Positions 31,522 through 38,528 of a stretch of 42,308 nt of DNA are shown here, piece by piece. This stretch comes from Candidatus Hydrogenedentota bacterium. GTDB lineage: Bacteria > Hydrogenedentota > Hydrogenedentia > Hydrogenedentales > JAGMZX01. The stretch spans positions 1 to 42,308 of the forward strand of contig JAKQEQ010000059.1 of NCBI GenBank assembly GCA_029556545.1, given 5' to 3'. How positions within the stretch are numbered: position 1 is the stretch's first letter; every line of letters begins with the position of its first letter. Below the pieces are notes generated by a model. That model ran no database searches and was not told the origin of the DNA. It saw only the letters and a program-made list of their open reading frames with translations. The translations under genes were made by a program, and so were the position numbers.

Positions 31522-32513
31522 CGTTTCGCGGCGGGCATACCTCGTACGGCGGCCGCCATCGTCGACGGCGATAGCTTGCCGTAGACGAGCTCCACCATGC
31601 GGCTCGTCTTGTGTCCGAGCAACTGCGACACCACGTAGCTCGTCTGACCGCTCTGCACGAGCCAGCTTGCGTAGGTGCGCCGCAGGTCGTTCGGCGAGAC
31701 GCGAGGGACCTTCGCGCGGAGACATGCTCGCGCCAGGTCTCGGTTGACCTTGGTCCATGTGCCCGCGATCGGTTCGTTTCTCTCGTGCTTTCCGGTGAGC
31801 TCGGCGCGCAGCGGTGCGGGCACTGGGACGTGGCGATCGCTGCCATCTGTCTTGGTCCCCTGAATGCGTAGCGTGCGCGTCTTGCGGTCGTAGTCGCCCC
31901 ACGTGAGCGCGGACACCTCGGACATGCGAGCGCCCGTGTAAACGGCCAGCATGAGCCACAGCCGATGCCTCGCGTTGGTGAGTGCCCCGAGCAGCGCGCG
32001 AAACTCTTTCGGTGTGAGCCATCGCTTTCGCGGCACGTAGCGAACCTTCCAGCGCGGCATGATTGCGCGGGGATCGCCGTCGTACTTTCCGAGCGCCTTC
32101 GCCGTCTCGAGCGCGCGCTTGAGCGTAACGAGCTCCTTGCGCACGGTCTCGCGTGCGGCGCCTTCGTCCTCGCGCGTGGTCGCGTAATCGGCGACGCGCT
32201 CGGTTGACAGGTCCGCCACGTCAACGCCTTCAAAGTACCGAGCGAGGTGACCGCTCCGCATGGTGTACATGCGGATAGTTGCAGGGGCGTTCGTTGCGCA
32301 CCCCTTGGATACGAGGAGGGCTAGCGCTTCCTCGACGCTAAGCGGGGCGCTGTAGCGGGGTAGACTTTTCTCACCGTGAGCCTCGCGCTCCCATCTCCTA
32401 ACGCAGAGTTCAGCCGCGCGGCGGTCCGTGCAATGCGTCGACGCTCGGACGCGGACTCCTTGGGTGTTGTAGTAGCTGCCGTGCCAGACTTCGCCGCGTC
32501 GATAGAGTCGCAT
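31518..32513 (-). CDS. int: Tyrosine-family integrase
   Basis: 331 aa. The N terminus has an AP2-like/core-binding region (residues 60-165). The catalytic domain has R196 (TGARMSEV), K221 (GTKTDG), N275-x-x-R278 in S-P-N-D-L-R-R-T, H301 (LLGHKT) and nucleophile Y311. The usual His of the HxxR box is Asn here. It integrates the phage into tRNA-Asn next to attP and, with the excisionase, excises it. Its 5' end overlaps the upstream gene by 193 bases in a different frame. Confidence 0.92.
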   Translation of the reverse strand: MRLYRRGEVWHGSYYNTQGVRVRASTHCTDRRAAELCVRRWEREAHGEKSLPRYSAPLSVEEALALLVSKGCATNAPATIRMYTMRSGHLARYFEGVDVADLSTERVADYATTREDEGAARETVRKELVTLKRALETAKALGKYDGDPRAIMPRWKVRYVPRKRWLTPKEFRALLGALTNARHRLWLMLAVYTGARMSEVSALTWGDYDRKTRTLRIQGTKTDGSDRHVPVPAPLRAELTGKHERNEPIAGTWTKVNRDLARACLRAKVPRVSPNDLRRTYASWLVQSGQTSYVVSQLLGHKTSRMVELVYGKLSPSTMAAAVRGMPAAKR

Positions 32514-32683
32514 GATGGGAAGTTTCGCCGCACCCAGGCGTCAAGCTGGGCTTGCGTGACGCGCACCATACGACGACGCTCCCCGCCTGTCATCTCGCGC
32601 ATGACCTGGTAGGCGAAAGAGCGCGAGCATTTGAGGTGCGCGCGCACATCTTCGACGGTGAGAAGGGCAGGGCGCACGGTCAC
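32321..32683 (-). CDS. Excisionase-like MerR-type HTH protein
   Basis: 120 aa from GTG 32683 (GTGA overlap with the upstream gene); ATG 32719 is an alternative giving 132 aa. Residues 7-50 (LLTVEDVRAHLKCSRSFAYQVMREM, then VRVTQAQLDAWVRRN) form the winged HTH of AlpA/Xis-type proteins. The last 60 codons run over the integrase gene and look non-conserved. The position directly before int on the same strand supports an excisionase. It may be only about 60 aa in function. Confidence 0.7.
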   Translation of the reverse strand: MTVRPALLTVEDVRAHLKCSRSFAYQVMREMTGGERRRMVRVTQAQLDAWVRRNFPSCDSIDAAKSGTAATTTPKESASERRRIARTAARLNSALGDGSARLTVRKVYPATAPRLASRKR

Positions 32684-33003
32684 GGTGTCAGCATCTCCGG
32701 GCGATTTGCTCGCACCCACGCGATCAGATCGAGCGCGTCAATCTCGACGTAGCAATACCCGTCATCGGCGTACGCCCGGAACACGGCGCGGCTGTCCCAT
32801 GATACGGAGTCGCGGCCTAGCTCAACAATCATCCTGTGGTAGTGCTCGCGCACGCCACGCATGACGATCGCGTCCGCGCGGGCGGTCGCAAACCAGACGT
32901 GACTTCCGTCTTTGCATTCGTCAAACCTGATAGTCGGCGGCGGGTCCGCTGGTACGTCTTCGCCGCAGGCGAGGCATCTTAATGTGGTGGGGCGCGGGGT
33001 CAT
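32680..33003 (-). CDS. CxxC protein, unknown function
   Basis: 107 aa; ATG 33003 overlaps the upstream stop. C10-x2-C13 at the N terminus and C30 further on, then an alpha/beta body (VWFATARADAIVMRGVREHYHRM, AVFRAYADDGYCYVEIDALDLIAWVR). No family is recognised. It sits between the coiled-coil gene and the excisionase in the leftward operon. Confidence 0.6.
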   Translation of the reverse strand: MTPRPTTLRCLACGEDVPADPPPTIRFDECKDGSHVWFATARADAIVMRGVREHYHRMIVELGRDSVSWDSRAVFRAYADDGYCYVEIDALDLIAWVRANRPEMLTP

Positions 33004-33290
33004 GGCTTCTCCTTCCCGAGCGCAGCGCGATCAATGCACCACGCCAACGCACACGACACCTCAAGCGCGTACGCGCGCAAAGTTCCCGCCTTGTCTAGCT
33101 CGGCGATTTTCTCGATCCACTTGTCCGCAACCCCTTCGCTGCGCTTGACGATCTCGGCTGACTTGTTGTCGCAGTTCTCGATCTCGCGCAACGCCGTCTC
33201 CAGCGCCGCAATGCGCACCCGTGCTTCGTCGCGCTCGGCAACCAGTCTCTTCACTTGCTCGTCGAGTATCCATATCCGCTCGTCGCTCAT
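33000..33290 (-). CDS. Coiled-coil protein, unknown function
   Basis: 96 aa from ATG 33290, directly behind GGAGGG; longer in-frame starts lack such a site. Residues 5-40 are a heptad-rich coiled coil (QVKRLVAERDEARVRIAALETALREI). The C-terminal half is helical with a hydrophobic segment (LRAYALEVSCALAWCI). Function unknown. Confidence 0.6.
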   Translation of the reverse strand: MSDERIWILDEQVKRLVAERDEARVRIAALETALREIENCDNKSAEIVKRSEGVADKWIEKIAELDKAGTLRAYALEVSCALAWCIDRAALGKEKP

Positions 33291-33310
33291 GCGCCCTCCG
33301 CTTGCTTCCC

Positions 33311-33445
33311 TTATTCCTCGCATTCGCCCGCCCTCGGATCGCACTTCCAGTATTTCCAGGCCGTGCATCCTTGTTCATGAACGAGCGTATCGAACGAAGC
33401 GGCGGAGCTGTCGCATCCACTGCATTCGGCCTCGCTGCCGCTCAT
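33311..33445 (-). CDS. 44-aa Cys-rich protein
   Basis: ATG 33445 overlaps the stop of the upstream gene (ATGA) and TAA is at 33313-33311. The product has five Cys (8, 11, 27, 35, 42) in 44 residues, including C8-x2-C11, plus W30 and W33. The overlap style and Cys spacing support a real gene. It could be a zinc-binding or disulphide-rich microprotein; no function can be assigned. Confidence 0.5.
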   Translation of the reverse strand: MSGSEAECSGCDSSAASFDTLVHEQGCTAWKYWKCDPRAGECEE

Positions 33446-33630
33446 CGCCCGCGCCCCTTTCGTGCGGCTTCTTTCTCGCGAGCAGCGAGGAGCCGCCCCA
33501 CCGCCCGAGCAACGAACGCCTCACGCCTGGCGTAGTTCGCCGCATGCCACATCCCTGCTTCGAGGCGAATGGCCGCGCGGATCACGCTCTGTTCTGCCTT
33601 CTCCACCGCCGTCGCCTTTCTCTTTTTCAT
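33442..33630 (-). CDS. Small basic helical protein (paralogue pair, copy 1)
   Basis: 62 aa from ATG 33630 (ATGA overlap). It starts MKKRKATAVEKAEQS and ends EAARKGRGR. The next gene upstream has a similar basic start and the same EAARKG end. The 3' ends of both share an identical stretch of about 21 bases (near 33449-33470 and 33645-33666). Likely related by duplication. Function unknown; a nucleic-acid contact is suggested only by charge. Confidence 0.55.
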   Translation of the reverse strand: MKKRKATAVEKAEQSVIRAAIRLEAGMWHAANYARREAFVARAVGRLLAAREKEAARKGRGR

Positions 33631-33833
33631 CGCTTCCCCTTTCGTGCGGCTTCTTTTAGGACGGCAATAGCCACGTTGAGTCCGAATACGTATTCGCGCG
33701 CCTGTTCGTTGTCCGCCATGTAGTGACGCCAGATCGCACGCTCGTCGGCGATCAATCGCAGGGCGTTTCGCCTCGCGCTTGCGGGGATAGATCGCCACTC
33801 GCTTGCCGCCGTCTCCTTGCGCTTCTTGGTCAT
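33627..33833 (-). CDS. Small basic helical protein (paralogue pair, copy 2)
   Basis: 68 aa from ATG 33833 (ATGA overlap with the Gly-Tyr repeat gene). It starts MTKKRKETAASEWRSIP and ends AIAVLKEAARKGKR. A central helix has the pattern ERAIWRHYMADNEQAREYV. A distant similarity to the 87-aa protein at 37610 (KKKQSAAAKWRNAP and a later W-x3-H) is visible by eye. Function unknown. Confidence 0.55.
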   Translation of the reverse strand: MTKKRKETAASEWRSIPASARRNALRLIADERAIWRHYMADNEQAREYVFGLNVAIAVLKEAARKGKR

Positions 33834-34114
33834 GCGCGCCTCCGAACACCGTCTCCGCCACTCGGCGTGCCGTCGCCGTAGCCGTAGCCGTAGCCGTAGC
33901 CGTTGCCGTAGCCGTCGCCGCAGCCGTAGCCGTTGCCGTCGCCGTAGCCGTCGCCGTCGCCGTAGCCGTTGCCGTAGCCGTAGCCGTCGCCGTCGCCGTA
34001 GCCGTAGCCGTTGCCGTTGCCGTTGCCGTAGCCGTAGCCGTCGCCGTCGCCGTAGCCGTTGCCGTTGCCGTTGCCGTAGCCGTTGCCGATCGGACGGATC
34101 ACTTGATCCCCCAT
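33830..34114 (-). CDS. Gly-Tyr/Asp/Asn dipeptide-repeat protein
   Basis: 94 aa; ATG 34114 lies 16 bases inside the end of the upstream gene. After MGDQVIRPI, residues about 10-82 are a strict Gly-X repeat with X being Tyr, Asp or Asn (one Cys), encoded by the hexanucleotide tract. The C terminus is a short basic segment. Such Gly-X tracts could form an extended or aggregating rod. No family is recognised. Copy number may vary between isolates. Confidence 0.55.
   Translation of the reverse strand: MGDQVIRPIGNGYGNGNGNGYGDGDGYGYGNGNGNGYGYGDGDGYGYGNGYGDGDGYGDGNGYGCGDGYGNGYGYGYGYGDGTPSGGDGVRRRA
33869..34087. repeat. Hexanucleotide microsatellite (GCCGTN)n
   Basis: About 36 tandem copies of GCCGTA, GCCGTT or GCCGTC in plus-strand sense (219 bp). 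On the minus strand this reads GGC followed by TAC, AAC or GAC. The period of six keeps the reading frame, so changes in copy number would lengthen or shorten the protein without a frameshift. Only one unit (GCCGCA near 33921) departs from the pattern. Confidence 0.9.
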
Positions 34115-34428
34115 CCAGCCTCAACCGGCAGACGGAACACGATCGAGTTCTTCGGGATCTCGACGGGCAGCACCTTTCGGATATCCACCTTGCTCGACTT
34201 CCATTCTTGAATCGCGGCGGCAAAGCCGATCGACTCCCAGCGAAACACATGAACGGCATTGTCGAGCCGTACGTATCCATCGGGCGTCTCGCTCGCGTCG
34301 CCCGCAAAGATCCAGCCACGATCGACAACGAACACCGCGCGCGGACCCTTGGGCACGCTCGCCACGTTGCGCAGCGCATCCAACTCCGAGGCCATCTCGC
34401 CGAACGTCATATCACTGGTCGCTTTCAT
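34099..34428 (-). CDS. Hypothetical protein
   Basis: 109 aa from ATG 34428 behind AAAGGAGAACAA. Alpha N terminus (SDMTFGEMASELDALRNVA), then beta segments (RAVFVVDRGWIFAGDAS, GYVRLDNAVHVFRWES, NSIVFRLPVEAGWGIK). No recognised family. It is part of the leftward operon. Confidence 0.65.
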   Translation of the reverse strand: MKATSDMTFGEMASELDALRNVASVPKGPRAVFVVDRGWIFAGDASETPDGYVRLDNAVHVFRWESIGFAAAIQEWKSSKVDIRKVLPVEIPKNSIVFRLPVEAGWGIK

Positions 34429-34455
34429 TTGTTCTCCTTTTTCACCTTGCGCTTC

Positions 34456-34677
34456 TTAGGGGTCATGGGGTGGCTTCTTGCTCTCGGCGAGCGTGCGCGC
34501 ATCTTCGTGACGCATCATGAAATTGCGCCGCCCATCCTCCTCGCCGTAGTAGTGAATCCAGCAGGCGAGACAGTTGGAGCCGCGAAGCGACTGCGCGCCC
34601 GAGTCAGCTACGGCCCCGCACGCGGCGCCGTATAGCTTCGGGCCATTGTTCATGACGTGTACAAGATCCTCGTCCAT
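34456..34677 (-). CDS. Hypothetical small protein
   Basis: 73 aa from ATG 34677, adjacent to the upstream stop. It contains C20, C36 and C39 (with W40-I-H-Y-Y) and a C-terminal acidic/basic helix. No family. Its 3' end overlaps a 13-codon minus-strand frame (34466-34425) that carries the Shine-Dalgarno site of the next gene. Confidence 0.5.
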   Translation of the reverse strand: MDEDLVHVMNNGPKLYGAACGAVADSGAQSLRGSNCLACWIHYYGEEDGRRNFMMRHEDARTLAESKKPPHDP

Positions 34678-34899
34678 CTACTTCCTTCCTTTCCTCTTCG
34701 CCTTCGCCCGCAATGCGGAGGCGCGGTGGGTGCAGATGTAGGCGGCGTCCTCCAGTCCCTGCGCAACCTTGATTAGTCCGGCGCGTCCTTCTTTCGACAT
34801 CGGCGTCAAAACAAATCGCCGATAGTCCTTCGCCTCGCGCCTCAACTCCCGCGCCACGCTCTCCAGCTCGCGCACGATTGCGGCGGTTGTGGGGGTCAT
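34678..34899 (-). CDS. Small helical protein with basic tail
   Basis: 73 aa from ATG 34899 (ATGA overlap). Two charged helices (AAIVRELESVARELRREAKDYRRFV and AGLIKVAQGLEDAAYICTHRASALRAK) end in KAKRKGRK. The C-terminal basic tail resembles that of the proteins at 33442 and 33627. Function unknown. Confidence 0.55.
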   Translation of the reverse strand: MTPTTAAIVRELESVARELRREAKDYRRFVLTPMSKEGRAGLIKVAQGLEDAAYICTHRASALRAKAKRKGRK

Positions 34900-35096
34900 G
34901 GTGAGTCACCGGCGATAAACGCCACTGCCTCTGGGCTATCTTTCTTCGCCGCGAACGTCGCCTGGCAGTCCATGCACTCGGCAATCGAGAGCGCGCCGAC
35001 GCGGTAGCAAGCGTGCGAGAACGCGCCGCCTTTGCAGCCACACGGCGGCGACAGGTGAAATAGCATTCCAGCCCAGACAGCTTCGGATCTACCCAT
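34896..35096 (-). CDS. Small Cys-pair protein
   Basis: 66 aa from ATG 35096, one base overlapping the stop of the 344-aa gene. Cys at 18, 20, 29, 40 and 43, including C18-x-C20 and C40-x2-C43, suggest metal binding. A hydrophobic N terminus (EAVWAGMLFHLS) is short for a membrane span. Function unknown. Confidence 0.55.
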   Translation of the reverse strand: MGRSEAVWAGMLFHLSPPCGCKGGAFSHACYRVGALSIAECMDCQATFAAKKDSPEAVAFIAGDSP

Positions 35097-36130
35097 CACC
35101 GCTCCCCCTTCGTTGCCAGCGCGCGGAGGGCGGCGACGGCTGCGTGAGCCATCCCCGTGTATCGCTTCCGATGGAGCGGGTGCATGCCATCCCATGAGCG
35201 GGCTTTGTTCTCAGGGTGCGAGTCAGCCTGAAATATCGCGACGGCAATCGTCTCGATCGCACGGTCATCGTCGGGCAGGACCAAAAGGCGGCGGACGGTG
35301 AGCCACGGATCGAGCAGGTCAACGACTTCGCGCGCGCCGACGACGCGGACCTTTGGCGGCAGATCAGTTAGGCGTTCCTGGGTCACGCAAACGCGCCCGA
35401 TGCGCCTCCCCTTTGTCTCGAAGTGCTCCCCCGGCGACAACGTGCGCAGTTCGACCCACCCATCCCCGCCCGCGTGCTCGGCAAACGAACCCAGGTCAAC
35501 CAGCGGCTCCTCCTTTGCAGACCTGATGCCATTCTCCAAGTCCCCGCCCGCGTTCTTTTCGGCCTTCGGGTCGTCATCGGTCAAGGTGAGCCCGAGCGCA
35601 TCGGCTTGACGTTGACGGTCCATGGCCGCGTTCTTTTCGGCGGCGTTCGGCAAATCCATTACGCTTCCGCATTTGCGGCACAGCGGCCCGTTCGGGGTAC
35701 GCTCCCAGAGATGAAAACATGTACCCGCGATCTTTTTGGCGGGGGAAAAGCCAGCACATCCATCGCTGTCTTTCGTGCGTCCAATGCTGTACGGGGATCG
35801 CGCGCCATGTCGCGCAAAAGAGAGCCCACATGTGCATTGTTCGGAAAGCGCATACGGTTTCTTCGCGGGCTCTGTTGCCGGCTTGCAGGTTCGCGTCTTG
35901 CAGTAGCAACCAGCCTTGCACGGGCACGAAATCGGGGCCTCGTTTGGATGCTCGCAGTGATATGGGTTGTCCGACACCGAAGCAATCGGCGCCTTCCCCT
36001 CCAGCCTCCCCACCCGCTGCACAAGATCGGCGATGCGGCGGTCGAGTTCTCCCAGCGCTGCCTCGAAGTGGACATCTCTTGGATCAAGGCAGCGCAGCAA
36101 ATCGCCGATGGTCATGTCTTCGGGTTTCAT
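35096..36130 (-). CDS. 344-aa Cys-rich protein of unknown function
   Basis: ATG 36130 overlaps the stop of the upstream gene. Residues 1-45 are helical (GDLLRCLDPRDVHFEAALGELDRRIADLVQR). Residues 58-160 contain at least ten Cys in CxxC-like groups (CPCKAGCYCKTRTC, EQCTC, CRKC), compatible with two or more zinc-binding modules. The C-terminal third is mixed alpha/beta with no signature. No known family. The largest unknown gene of the leftward operon. Confidence 0.65.
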   Translation of the reverse strand: MKPEDMTIGDLLRCLDPRDVHFEAALGELDRRIADLVQRVGRLEGKAPIASVSDNPYHCEHPNEAPISCPCKAGCYCKTRTCKPATEPAKKPYALSEQCTCGLSFARHGARSPYSIGRTKDSDGCAGFSPAKKIAGTCFHLWERTPNGPLCRKCGSVMDLPNAAEKNAAMDRQRQADALGLTLTDDDPKAEKNAGGDLENGIRSAKEEPLVDLGSFAEHAGGDGWVELRTLSPGEHFETKGRRIGRVCVTQERLTDLPPKVRVVGAREVVDLLDPWLTVRRLLVLPDDDRAIETIAVAIFQADSHPENKARSWDGMHPLHRKRYTGMAHAAVAALRALATKGER

Positions 36131-36279
36131 CGTTCCTCTCTCATTTCCCTAATCGCCTTCCGCGTCGCCACCTCCGCGCGCTCAAGCACTCGCCATGTCG
36201 GGGCATGCGGAATCAGCCCGAGCATCCCGCGCAGAATCGCGAGGCAGTGCGCGATGGATTCGAGATCGCGGAGGGTCAT
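36127..36279 (-). CDS. 50-aa helical protein
   Basis: ATG 36279 with GAAGG nine bases upstream; a GTG at 36312 would give 61 aa. It overlaps the downstream gene as ATGA. Two helices (LRDLESIAHCLAILRGMLGLI and WRVLERAEVATRKAIREM). Unknown function; support is coding context and helix-like composition. Confidence 0.5.
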   Translation of the reverse strand: MTLRDLESIAHCLAILRGMLGLIPHAPTWRVLERAEVATRKAIREMREER

Positions 36280-36316
36280 CGACTTGTTGCCTTCGCATTC
36301 GTTGCTCTGCACGAAC

Positions 36317-36745
36317 TCACTTCCCGACCGCCTCTCCGAGGCGACACGCGAGGCACCGATCGCAGTCGTCGTCATGGTCCTCCCAGTGGTGCTCGCACTC
36401 GCACTCACAGCCGTTCCATTCGAGCAGCTTGCGGACCGCACGGAGGCGCTCGTCGGCTTCCATCGAGTTGCGCTGGTAGCTCTCGACAAGGTTCAGCACG
36501 TTGTATTGACCCTCTCCGGCGTCGTCGAACAGCTTGCGGAGGCGATCAGCCTCACTTAACTTGGCCACCACTTCAGGCGGCAGCGGAAGCCCGGCAAGCA
36601 GCCTCATTTGAGCGTTGCCGCGCAAGAGCGCGTCGACTTGTCGGGTCAGTTCTAGGATGCGGTTCGTGGCCCACCCCGGTTCGCGCGCGCAGAGAACGGC
36701 CAGGTCAACACGGTTGCCGGCCGAGTCACGATACGTCCGGTCCAT
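36317..36745 (-). CDS. Coiled-coil protein with Cys/His-rich C terminus
   Basis: 142 aa from ATG 36745 (TGATG overlap). The N-terminal two-thirds are helical (NRILELTRQVDALLRGNAQMRLLAG, SEADRLRKLFDDAGEGQYNVLNLVESY). The C terminus has a tight cluster C113-E-C-E-C-E-H-H-W-E-D-H followed by C-x2-C-x2-C, which could hold one or two zinc ions. No family recognised. Confidence 0.6.
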   Translation of the reverse strand: MDRTYRDSAGNRVDLAVLCAREPGWATNRILELTRQVDALLRGNAQMRLLAGLPLPPEVVAKLSEADRLRKLFDDAGEGQYNVLNLVESYQRNSMEADERLRAVRKLLEWNGCECECEHHWEDHDDDCDRCLACRLGEAVGK

Positions 36746-37344
36746 CACTTTGCCCCATCGGTAGCCGGAGGCGCCTCAAGTGCAGAGGCGAGCTCCTGGT
36801 AGGCATGCTCGGTTATGCTCTCCGCGACGCTGGATAGGATGCGGCGCGCGTCTTCCACCACTCGCTCAGCCTCTCCCGCCCGGGCGATCCACTCGTCCAT
36901 CTCGTCGAGCAAGTGCGTCACACGCACCCCTAAGCCATCGAAGATGACCGCGCGCCCGTCCAGCGCATCAAGCACCTCGCGCAGTCTCACGTCCTCAGGC
37001 TTCGCCAGTTCCTCGGCGAGACTCTCGATGCGCATCGCCATCGACTCGACCTGACGGGACAGCGAGGCGTTCTCAGAGCTGAGGTGGTCGCAATTTGCGC
37101 GCAGAACCTCGTTTTCGCGCACCAGTTCGCGGTTCCGCTCCTCCCAGTGCCGATTGCAGCCCGGAGAAAGCTTGCACACGCCATCCTGGCCGCAGTCCTC
37201 GATCTCGCTGCGCTGACGGATCTTCGGCAACGCGCCGCTGCACGTCGTCTGCTCGCGGTCGTAGTTGCGGACCATCCCGCAGCGCGAGCAGACGGACCAG
37301 CCCTCGCGCTCGTGCTTCGTCCACTCGTGTCCGGCGCTACTCAT
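36745..37344 (-). CDS. Zinc-ribbon and coiled-coil protein
   Basis: 199 aa from ATG 37344, eight bases inside the upstream gene. C19-x2-C22 and further Cys near 35, 51, 57 and 63 make a zinc-binding N-terminal region. Residues 67-125 are a long coiled coil (NRELVRENEVLRANCDHLSSENASLSRQVESMAMRIESLAEEL). The C terminus is helical. Function unknown. Confidence 0.6.
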   Translation of the reverse strand: MSSAGHEWTKHEREGWSVCSRCGMVRNYDREQTTCSGALPKIRQRSEIEDCGQDGVCKLSPGCNRHWEERNRELVRENEVLRANCDHLSSENASLSRQVESMAMRIESLAEELAKPEDVRLREVLDALDGRAVIFDGLGVRVTHLLDEMDEWIARAGEAERVVEDARRILSSVAESITEHAYQELASALEAPPATDGAK

Positions 37345-37573
37345 GCGGCACCGCCTTCGGCCCGCGCTCGACGGTCAGGCTGTTAACCGCGCGCTTCGTT
37401 CGCGCGGTGTAAAATTTCGGGTCGCGGAGTTTGTGAGCCAGCCTGTGAGCCTCAGCCTTGTTCAGAGGGCTCTCTCCGAGGTGGGTTTTGGTCCAGGCGC
37501 GGCGTCCGTCGAACACGTCAACGGCCCAACCTTGCCCGTCATCTCGCGGTCTTACGTGGATACAGAGTTTCAT
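37337..37573 (-). CDS. Hypothetical small protein
   Basis: 78 aa from ATG 37573. Beta hairpin N terminus (KLCIHVRPRDDGQGWAVDVFDGRRAWTKTHLG), then a helix (NKAEAHRLAHKLRDPKFY). No family. It lies in the leftward operon between the basic small protein and the zinc-ribbon coiled-coil gene. Confidence 0.55.
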   Translation of the reverse strand: MKLCIHVRPRDDGQGWAVDVFDGRRAWTKTHLGESPLNKAEAHRLAHKLRDPKFYTARTKRAVNSLTVERGPKAVPHE

Positions 37574-37609
37574 GGCTCGTTAAATTCTCCGGTTGTTAAC
37601 TTCGCGGAT

Positions 37610-37873
37610 TCAAACGAATCCCTTCCGCTTGGGCTTCTTGGCGGCGCACATGTCACAGGCAGAACGCAGCACTTCCATGCGCGCCCGTAGTTCAGGTACG
37701 ATAATCTCTATCCCATACCTGGCAGCGTGATCCTTCCAGCCGACGAAGTAATCATTCACTGCATACGCCGCACCTTCGTACGCTTGCGCCTTTATTCGAT
37801 TGGGCGCGTTTCGCCATTTCGCTGCGGCTGATTGCTTTTTCTTCCCCCGTCCCCTGCGAACCGCGTGCGCCAT
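37610..37873 (-). CDS. Small basic-tailed protein
   Basis: 87 aa behind AAGGAGAGACAC. It has a basic N terminus (RRGRGKKKQ), a W-x-N-A-P motif, a W-K-D-H segment, and ends C-D-M-C-A-A-K-K-P-K-R-K. The C73-x2-C76 pair near the basic tail suggests nucleic-acid or metal binding. Resembles the 68-aa protein at 33627 in overall pattern. Function unknown. Confidence 0.55.
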   Translation of the reverse strand: MAHAVRRGRGKKKQSAAAKWRNAPNRIKAQAYEGAAYAVNDYFVGWKDHAARYGIEIIVPELRARMEVLRSACDMCAAKKPKRKGFV

Positions 37874-38039
37874 GTGTCTCTCCTTCGTGCTGCACTAATT
37901 GGTGACAGGTGGCCGGTCCCGCCCCGGCTCGGAGGTGGCTACGGTGGCCCTCCACGTCAGACGGGCATGAGCAGTGACCGCCTTGCCGCCCGCCGTTCCT
38001 TCGCGCCCGTCATCTCGCCGGGCTGCACCTGTCGAAAAC
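37874..38039. other. 166-bp gap in the leftward operon
   Basis: No convincing gene. It holds CACCTGTC near 38025-38032 and its reverse complement GACAGGTG near 37903-37910, an inverted repeat about 115 bases apart, and a GC-rich centre. A 23-codon minus-strand frame is present but I would not annotate it. A promoter or attenuator here is possible; I see no clear -10/-35. Confidence 0.3.
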
Positions 38040-38528
38040 CTAGAACGCGATGTCGTCGTCTTCGCCGGGCTCGCGCGACTTCGGCGCGGGCTTGGCCGTG
38101 CCGTTGACAGCCTGGCGCGACGCGATCGCTGCGCCCTTCATGCGCGCGGCGAATTTCTTCTTGGCGGCCGGGTCCATGCCCTTGACGTTGAGCCCGCCGT
38201 CGAGCGCGTTGACGTACTTGACGCGCAGGTGCTCCTTACCCTCGTACGTTTCATACTCGAGGACGAGAAGCACTTCCGTGTCACCGAGACCAGGAAGCGG
38301 ATCGGCGGACAAGTCGTCGCCGGTCCAACCGCACAGGCGCAGCGCTTCGAGGCTGTACTTCTGCGCGGCGTCGGTGAACGAGAAAAAGCGCGTGATGCTC
38401 TGTCCCTCGTATCCCTCTTCGGTGATCTCAAACTTCACAGCGATCTGATCGTTGCCCTTGGAAGACAGGCAGAGCTCGTGCTTTCCGGCGCGAGCGCGAA
38501 AGGTTCCATTCGTAAGCTGGTTAGACAT
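38040..38528 (-). CDS. SSB-like ssDNA-binding protein
   Basis: 162 aa; its ATG overlaps the end of the upstream ATPase gene by 8 bases. The body is beta-rich, OB-fold-like (GTFRARAGKHELCLSSKGNDQIAVKFEIT, RFFSFTDAAQKYSLEALRLCGW, VLLVLEYETYEGKEHLRVKYVN), then a Lys/Ala linker and the acidic tip E-D-D-D-I-A-F at the end. This tip is the SSB C-terminal partner-binding signature. Protects ssDNA and recruits the Sak4-like ATPase. Confidence 0.8.
   Translation of the reverse strand: MSNQLTNGTFRARAGKHELCLSSKGNDQIAVKFEITEEGYEGQSITRFFSFTDAAQKYSLEALRLCGWTGDDLSADPLPGLGDTEVLLVLEYETYEGKEHLRVKYVNALDGGLNVKGMDPAAKKKFAARMKGAAIASRQAVNGTAKPAPKSREPGEDDDIAF

Noticed and set aside
33869-34087. CRISPR-like repeat array
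   Set aside because: Period is six bases without spacers; it is a coding microsatellite.
34425-34466. 13-codon frame encoding a PKKRKV nuclear-localisation-like peptide
   Set aside because: Striking match to the SV40-type motif, but Lys-rich short peptides arise by chance and the segment mainly supplies the Shine-Dalgarno site of the next gene.
37752-37955. Alternative minus-strand frame over the 37610 gene
   Set aside because: The competing frame at 37873 has a clear AAGGAG site and protein-like composition.
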